Below are positions 7,951 to 12,009 of a stretch of 12,009 nucleotides of DNA, one piece after another. Made by a program: the position numbers and the translations under genes. Location of the stretch: assembly GCA_944393275.1 (NCBI GenBank), contig CALXZQ010000032.1, positions 1-12,009 on the forward strand. The letters run 5' to 3'. This DNA comes from an uncultured Clostridia bacterium (lineage in GTDB: Bacteria > Bacillota > Clostridia > TANB77 > CAG-508). The number at the start of each line of letters is the position of its first letter. The first letter of the stretch is position 1. The notes beneath the pieces are model-generated. The model did no database searches and had not been told where the DNA came from. It saw only the letters and a list, made by a program, of their open reading frames with translations.

Positions 7951-7979
7951 TAATTATCATAAAAAAATATCTATGTCAA
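7951..7979 (-). promoter_or_regulatory. Sigma-A promoter candidate for the permease-ATPase operon
   Basis: On the minus strand a perfect TTGACA (7979-7974) is followed after 17 bases by TAATTA (7956-7951); GATAAT at 15-base spacing is an alternative -10. It lies about 40 bases upstream of the permease start, with no other gene between. The perfect -35 makes this one of the better promoter matches in the window and indicates housekeeping rather than ECF control. Confidence 0.5.
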
Positions 7980-8096
7980 ATATTAAAAACTTCCATAATT
8001 CTATTCTTTATTATATATTATCTTTATTGTAACTTATTATTTATCTATACCAATTTTCAATTTATTTTTTGTATATATTTTTTTACCTTAAACAAA

Positions 8097-8123
8097 AAAC
8101 TAGGTAAAATAAATACCTAGTTT
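8097..8123 (-). terminator. Rho-independent terminator of copA
   Basis: A 10-bp perfect stem (8097-8106 AAACTAGGTA with 8114-8123 TACCTAGTTT) and 7-base loop, six bases beyond the copA stop codon. On the minus strand it runs into TTTTTTG, a proper T-tail. Read on that strand it matches the hairpin at 4888-4922 at about 32 of 34 bases. Confidence 0.82.
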
Positions 8124-8128
8124 CTTAT

Positions 8129-10330
8129 TTACTGCTTTCTTAATCTTAATGCATTTAATATAACTGTAATACTACTAAATACCATTGCTAAACTTGCAAT
8201 CATAGGGTTTATTGTTATTCCAATTGGTTTTAATACCCCCATAGCAATAGGTATCATGAGTGCATTATAGAAAAATGCCCAGAATAAATTTTGTTTTATG
8301 TTTCTTATCGTTCTTTCACTAATATTAATTAATTTAACTATTGAATTCAGATCGTTTTTAGTTAAAATTACATCAGAAGAATCCATTGCTATATCTGTTC
8401 CACTTTTTACACTAACTCCTATATCTGCATTTGCCAGTGCTGGACTATCATTAATTCCATCCCCACACATCATTACATAATTATTCTCTTCTTTTAATTT
8501 TTTTATCATATCTGCTTTTTCTGATGGAATAACATTAGAAATAACTTTTGTAATTCCTAATTCTTTTCCCACTTTTTCAGCGGTTTCTTTATTATCTCCT
8601 GTAAGCATAATGGTTTGGATATTTTTTTCATTTAATAGGCGTATTACATCTTTTGAATTTTCTCTTACAATATCATTTACACCTATAATAGCAGTAATTT
8701 TTCTATCTATTGCCACATATATAATACTATTTCCTTCTGAGGCTAATTGTTTTTCATCTTCTATATGATTGTTTTCAATACCATATTTATCTATGATTTT
8801 TCTATTTCCTAATATTATTTCTTTACCATCTATTTTTCCAATAATTCCATACCCTGATGCATCTTCAAAGTTTTCTATGTCTTTCTTATTAATCTTATTT
8901 TCTTCCATATAATCTATAAAAGCTTTACCTATTGGATGTGCAGATTTGCTCTCTATACTACCTACTAATTCTAATATCTTTCCATCTTCCATATTACTAT
9001 AGTTATTCATTTTAGATATCTTTAACTTTCCGTACGTTAAAGTTCCTGTTTTGTCAAAGACTATAGTACTTACTTTTGAAGCATTCTCAAGTATTTCACT
9101 TTTCTTTACTAATATTCCATTGCTTGCACAGACTCCTTCACTTACTACAATGGCAAGTGGAGTTGCTAGACCTAAACTACAAGGACAAGCTACAACTAAT
9201 ATTGTAACAAATGTCGTTATGCTAATTGGCATTCCATAACCTAATATTAAATATATGATAAATGTAATAATAGCAATAAGTATTACTACTGGGACAAAAA
9301 TTCCTGATATTTTATCTGCTATTTTTGCAATTGGTGCTTTAGTATTACTTGCTTCTATTACTAATCTTACTATTTCAGATACAGTAGATTCTCTTCCAAT
9401 TTTCTCTGCTCTGTACTTTAAATATCCATCATAGTTTAAACTTCCTGCTATAACCTTTTCTCCAACTGTTTTAGCAATTGGCTTACTTTCTCCAGTTATA
9501 AAAGCTTCATCTAGATGTGCTTTTCCTTCAATTATTTCTCCATCTACTGCAATTTTCTCTCCTGGTTTTGCAATTATTATTGCTCCTTTTTTTATCTCAT
9601 CTAATGTAACCGTCTTTTCTATCCCATCAACCTCAATAACTGCTTGATTTGGTGTTATTTCTACTAATTTTTTAATTGCATCCTTTGTCTTATCTTTACT
9701 AATCCCATCAAGATATCTACCTAGTTTTATAAAATATATAATAATTGCTGAAGATTCAAAGTATAAGTTCATTATATGGCTATTATCACCCTTAATTACC
9801 ATATACATTCCATATAGGCTATATATAAAACTACTTATTACTCCAATTGATACCAATGTGTCCATATTAGGTATTCTATGAATTAAATTTTTATATCCAT
9901 TTTTTAATATATCATATCCATATATTAAGAATAAAATAGTCAATATTAATAATGCCCAGACATATTCAATTGGATTTTGATGTGGATCTAAGAATTGTAT
10001 TGTTGGTAAATTTATCATATGTCCCATTGAAATATACATTAATATTATTGCTAGAATTGAAAATATAATAAATTTTATCTTTTCATTTTTAGATCTTTTT
10101 TCTATTTTAAATTCTTTAAATATTCCTAAACTTTTAAATCCTGCTTGTTTTACATACTTCTCTATTTTATCTTGATCTAATATTTTTTCATCATAATCTA
10201 CTGTAGCATTTGCCATTACAAGATTTACAGATGCATTTATAATTCCATTTTGCTTATTTAAATATTTTTCTAAACCATTTGAGCAAGCACTACATGTCAT
10301 CCCTTCAATTGATAAGATAATTTTTTTCAT
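8129..10330 (-). CDS. copA: Copper-exporting P1B-type ATPase
   Basis: Inner-membrane pump that expels Cu+ using ATP. 733 residues from the chosen start, normal for a CopA with one metal-binding domain. N-terminal HMA domain with GMTCSAC (Cys13, Cys16); eight helices; actuator motif TGES at 279-282; the CPC motif at 382-384 in helix 6, which marks Cu+/Ag+ pumps; phosphorylation motif DKTGT (Asp426); HP at 465-466 in the nucleotide domain; GDGIND at 623-628; YN at 688-689 and MxxSS (710-720 region) in the last helices, both Cu+ site elements. The frame is open to 10474, but the extra 48 codons are read out of the IS110 left end and I reject them. ATG 10330 starts the HMA domain directly; ATG 10342 would have AAGGA too close. 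No CsoR or CopY gene is nearby. The IS110 element begins about 15-30 bases upstream, so the original promoter has probably been displaced. Confidence 0.93.
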   Translation of the reverse strand: MKKIILSIEGMTCSACSNGLEKYLNKQNGIINASVNLVMANATVDYDEKILDQDKIEKYVKQAGFKSLGIFKEFKIEKRSKNEKIKFIIFSILAIILMYISMGHMINLPTIQFLDPHQNPIEYVWALLILTILFLIYGYDILKNGYKNLIHRIPNMDTLVSIGVISSFIYSLYGMYMVIKGDNSHIMNLYFESSAIIIYFIKLGRYLDGISKDKTKDAIKKLVEITPNQAVIEVDGIEKTVTLDEIKKGAIIIAKPGEKIAVDGEIIEGKAHLDEAFITGESKPIAKTVGEKVIAGSLNYDGYLKYRAEKIGRESTVSEIVRLVIEASNTKAPIAKIADKISGIFVPVVILIAIITFIIYLILGYGMPISITTFVTILVVACPCSLGLATPLAIVVSEGVCASNGILVKKSEILENASKVSTIVFDKTGTLTYGKLKISKMNNYSNMEDGKILELVGSIESKSAHPIGKAFIDYMEENKINKKDIENFEDASGYGIIGKIDGKEIILGNRKIIDKYGIENNHIEDEKQLASEGNSIIYVAIDRKITAIIGVNDIVRENSKDVIRLLNEKNIQTIMLTGDNKETAEKVGKELGITKVISNVIPSEKADMIKKLKEENNYVMMCGDGINDSPALANADIGVSVKSGTDIAMDSSDVILTKNDLNSIVKLINISERTIRNIKQNLFWAFFYNALMIPIAMGVLKPIGITINPMIASLAMVFSSITVILNALRLRKQ

Positions 10331-10359
10331 ATTAAATTCCATTCCTTTCTCGCCTGCTC

Positions 10360-10545
10360 GAAGGCACACATAGGTATGAAAACCTTGTGTTTGAAGCGTC
10401 TTCTTTATATAATATTTCAAGGGAATATATACTACAAAGCACGGTAGGAGGAGTTGCAGATTTCTGTAACTCACAGATTAAATCAGTATATTAAACAGTG
10501 CAAGTGCAGTTGTTTCAAGCACACATGAGTAATCCCTTGAGATTG
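10360..10545 (+). ncRNA. Candidate bridge (guide) RNA of the IS110 element
   Basis: IS110 elements are known to encode a structured bridge RNA in the non-coding end; its loops pair with donor and target DNA. Here the left end contains four convincing pairings. A hairpin at 10366-10390 has ACACA(T)AGGT pairing with ACCTTGTGT around ATGAAA. A long-range 11-bp stem joins 10414-10424 (ATTTCAAGGGA) to 10533-10543 (TCCCTTGAGAT), with one G-U. Inside it are a 9-bp hairpin at 10451-10472 (GAGTTGCAG with CTGTAACTC, loop ATTT) and a bulged 7-bp hairpin at 10504-10522. Location and density of structure support a functional RNA. I could not assign target- and donor-binding guides, and RNA ends are estimates. 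Confidence 0.55.
10409..10437 (-). promoter_or_regulatory. Candidate outward promoter of the IS toward copA
   Basis: On the minus strand TTGTAG (10437-10432) and TATTAT (10414-10409) are separated by exactly 17 bases and point at copA, whose start is about 80 bases downstream. The -35 is poor (three mismatches). It would run antisense to the candidate bridge RNA. If real, it replaces the copA promoter displaced by the insertion. Confidence 0.25.
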
Positions 10546-10556
10546 TAAACTAATCA

Positions 10557-10585
10557 TTGACTGATAGTTATTTTATAGTGTTAAT
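10557..10585 (+). promoter_or_regulatory. Weak promoter candidate for the IS110 transposase
   Basis: TTGACT (10557-10562) and GTTAAT (10580-10585) at 17-base spacing lie about 50 bases upstream of the transposase ATG. TATAGT (10574-10579) is nearby but at the wrong spacing. In circularised IS110 elements a junction promoter is also known, so this one may be secondary. Confidence 0.3.
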
Positions 10586-10634
10586 TGCACAGTCCCTATA
10601 TTCCCACAAATTTATTTTAAGAGGTGTTTTTGAA

Positions 10635-11928
10635 ATGGATGTTATTTATTCTAAAGCCTGTGGTGTTGATGTGCACAAATCTTTTATTGTAGCAGTTATT
10701 TGTGACTCTACATCCATCAAACCACAATATCTTCGTAAACGTTTTTCTACCTTTAACAATTCCTTAATTGAATTTAGAAATTGGCTATTAGAAAACGACT
10801 GTCAGAATGTATGCATGGAATCTACTGGAAAATATTATATTCCTGTATACAATACATTAGAAGGTTATATTTCTAATGTCGTCGTTGCTAATCCTAAATG
10901 GGTAAGATGTATTAAAGGCGAAAAAGATGATAACAAAGATGCCAAATGGATTGCTGACCTTTTTAAGCTTGGAATAGTACGTAGCAGTTTTATTCCAACT
11001 AAAGACATTAGAGTACTTAGAGAACTCACTCGTTATCTCTACAAATTAACTAATATGCGTACCTCTGAGAAAAACAGGTTCACTAATGCTCTCACAGTAG
11101 GAAATTGCAAATTAGATATGGTCTTTTCCGATATATTTGGTAAATCATCTTCTGCTATCATCAATACTATTTTATCACAGAATGAATTTAATAGCGAAGA
11201 TATTTTTAAAAATATTCATCGGTAGTTGTAAAGCTTCAAATGAAGATATTTTTAATTCTATCAATGGTATATCTTGGGTTGATGCACAAAAGGAACGTAT
11301 GACTATTATTCAAAGCCATATTGATTATCTTAATACTACTATTAAATCAGTAAAAAAGATAATTGATATTGTTGTAAAACCTTATGAAGGTTATATTGAC
11401 TTTTTATGCACTATACCTGGTATTGATAGGAATTCTGCTATATCTATTATTGCAGAAATTGGTACTGATATGAGTCAATTTTCTTCTCATTACCGTTTAG
11501 CTTCTTGGGCTGGTTTAGCACCTGGGTGCAATGAATCTGCTGGCAAAAAGAAATCTGTTAAAATTTCTCGTGCTGGTGTTTATTTAAAACCTGCTTTAGT
11601 TGAAGTAGCTCATTCTGCTGTGAAAGATAAATATTGTGATTATTATGCTAACAAATACAAGCAACTTGCTAAACGTAGAGGAAAGAAACGTGCTACAATT
11701 GCCATTGCAAGAAAAATATTAGTTGCTATTTACCATATGTTATCAACTGGTGAAACTTTTAATCCTTCTGACTTATCAAAAGTTGAAACATCTGATAAAG
11801 ATAAAATTAAATATACTAAAAACAACTTCTTGCAATCTACTAAACAACTTATATCTCTTGGTATTACAGAAGAAGAACTTTTATTATTAATTAATTCTAA
11901 ATCTGCAAATTCTGCTCCCATAACTTAA
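10635..11928 (+). pseudogene. IS110-family transposase, frameshifted
   Basis: Bridge-RNA-guided recombinase of the DEDD/serine type, broken by a frame change. The first frame (10635-11225, 196 residues) holds the RuvC-like domain: Asp12 in CGVDVHKS, Glu62 in CMESTGKYY, and Asp99/Asp102 in KDDNKDAKWIADL. It ends at TAG 11223-11225. The second frame continues to 11928 and holds the Tnp domain: LCTIPGIDRNSA, then ASWAGLAPG and NESAGKKK, whose serine codon (11536-11538) is the candidate nucleophile. The second frame is +1 to the first. Removing the C at 11220 restores FKNIHGSCKASNED and a single protein of about 430 residues, the usual family length. ATG 10635 follows AAGAGGTG by eight bases; upstream codons to 10557 are non-coding left end. 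Every visible catalytic residue is intact, so the break is recent, a sequencing error, or programmed. Confidence 0.85.
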
Positions 11929-11944
11929 TTTCTTTCTTGGGGGT

Positions 11945-11967
11945 AAGGGGGAACTATGCCCTTTTTT
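11945..11967 (+). terminator. Weak terminator-like hairpin after the transposase
   Basis: AAGGG (11945-11949) can pair with CCCTT (11959-11963) around a 9-base loop, followed by a T-run. The stem is short, and the G-rich stretch TTGGGGGTAAGGGGG may equally be part of the element's right end. Confidence 0.3.
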
Positions 11968-12009
11968 ATCTATTTTGGTTTTATTTTTTTACATTTTATT
12001 TTCAAACTA

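Larger units (their letters stand above)
10351..11965 (+). mobile_element. IS110-family insertion sequence (frameshifted copy)
   Basis: An element of roughly 1.6 kb made of a long non-coding left end (about 284 bases), one transposase gene split by a frame change, and a short right end of about 40 bases. This order, with the long non-coding part upstream, is that of the IS110 group proper; the IS1111 group has it downstream. IS110 elements lack obvious terminal inverted repeats and target duplications, and I found neither, so the ends are estimates. The left limit is set where A+T-rich copA upstream sequence gives way to the more G+C-rich CGCCTGCTCGAAGGC; the right limit is set after the terminator-like CCCTTTTTT. 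Confidence 0.8.

Noticed and set aside
7844..8032. 62-codon plus-strand ORF across the permease start
   Set aside because: It is mostly antisense to the permease N-terminus and its promoter, with low-complexity composition and no ribosome site; a shadow frame.
7915..8040. ECF-type promoter for the permease-ATPase operon
   Set aside because: TAACTT followed by CGTA occurs on the minus strand, but the 13-base spacing is too short for ECF promoters; the TTGACA promoter is a better match.
9604..9620. GTAACCGTCTTTTC resembling the ECF promoter motif
   Set aside because: It lies inside copA on the antisense strand, lacks the proper spacing between boxes and faces no gene; coincidence.
10331..10474. 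48-codon N-terminal extension of CopA
   Set aside because: These codons are read backwards through the IS110 left end, have no family similarity, and the HMA domain starts cleanly at the ATG at 10330.
10557..10634. 26-codon upstream extension of the transposase
   Set aside because: It lies in the non-coding left end without a good ribosome site; the ATG at 10635 has AAGAGGTG at normal distance and begins the conserved domain.
10345..11970. Terminal inverted repeats or target-site duplication of the IS
   Set aside because: I compared both ends and found only two- or three-base matches. IS110 elements normally lack both, so absence does not argue against the family.

Overview
The window is strongly A+T-rich. 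Genes start with ATG/TTG/GTG behind clear AGGAGG-type ribosome sites, and the product families (NatAB-like ABC exporter, MntP, ECF sigma with a PepSY-type partner, single-HMA CopA, IS110) fit a low-GC Firmicute, most likely a member of the Clostridia. No rRNA, tRNA or CRISPR array is present, so the species cannot be named from the sequence.

Layout. (1) Positions 93-2223, minus strand: a two-gene ABC-2 type exporter, ATPase then permease, overlapping or abutting, resembling NatAB. (2) 2312-2872, minus: an MntP-family manganese efflux pump. (3) 2873-3245: a gap of about 370 bases holding a possible broken small ORF, an ECF-type promoter and a 12-base palindrome. (4) 3246-4884, plus: an ECF sigma factor translationally coupled to a single-pass membrane protein with three PepSY-like repeats, probably its anti-sigma or sensor, closed by a terminator hairpin. 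(5) 4941-7914, minus: a MacB/LolD-class ATPase and a large 762-residue FtsX-type permease, converging on the sigma operon. (6) 8129-10330, minus: a copper-exporting P1B ATPase, ending in a terminator almost identical to that of the sigma operon. (7) About 10350-11965, plus: an IS110-family insertion sequence. It lies head to head with copA, its left end roughly 15-30 bases upstream of the copA start codon.

The block reads as a cell-envelope and metal-homeostasis neighbourhood: three exporters (peptide/drug/lipid or ion, Mn2+, Cu+) and an envelope-stress type sigma module. No sequence link shows that the sigma factor controls the neighbouring ABC genes; the only ECF-like promoter seen is in front of its own operon.

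The most interesting part is the IS110 element. Its transposase is interrupted by a +1 frame change near 11220, so this copy is probably inactive. Its long non-coding left end (about 10351-10634) still folds on paper into a compact set of stems, including an 11-bp long-range stem and a 9-bp hairpin. That is the place where IS110 elements encode their bridge (guide) RNA. The same DNA now forms the 5' flank of copA and contains a candidate outward promoter.
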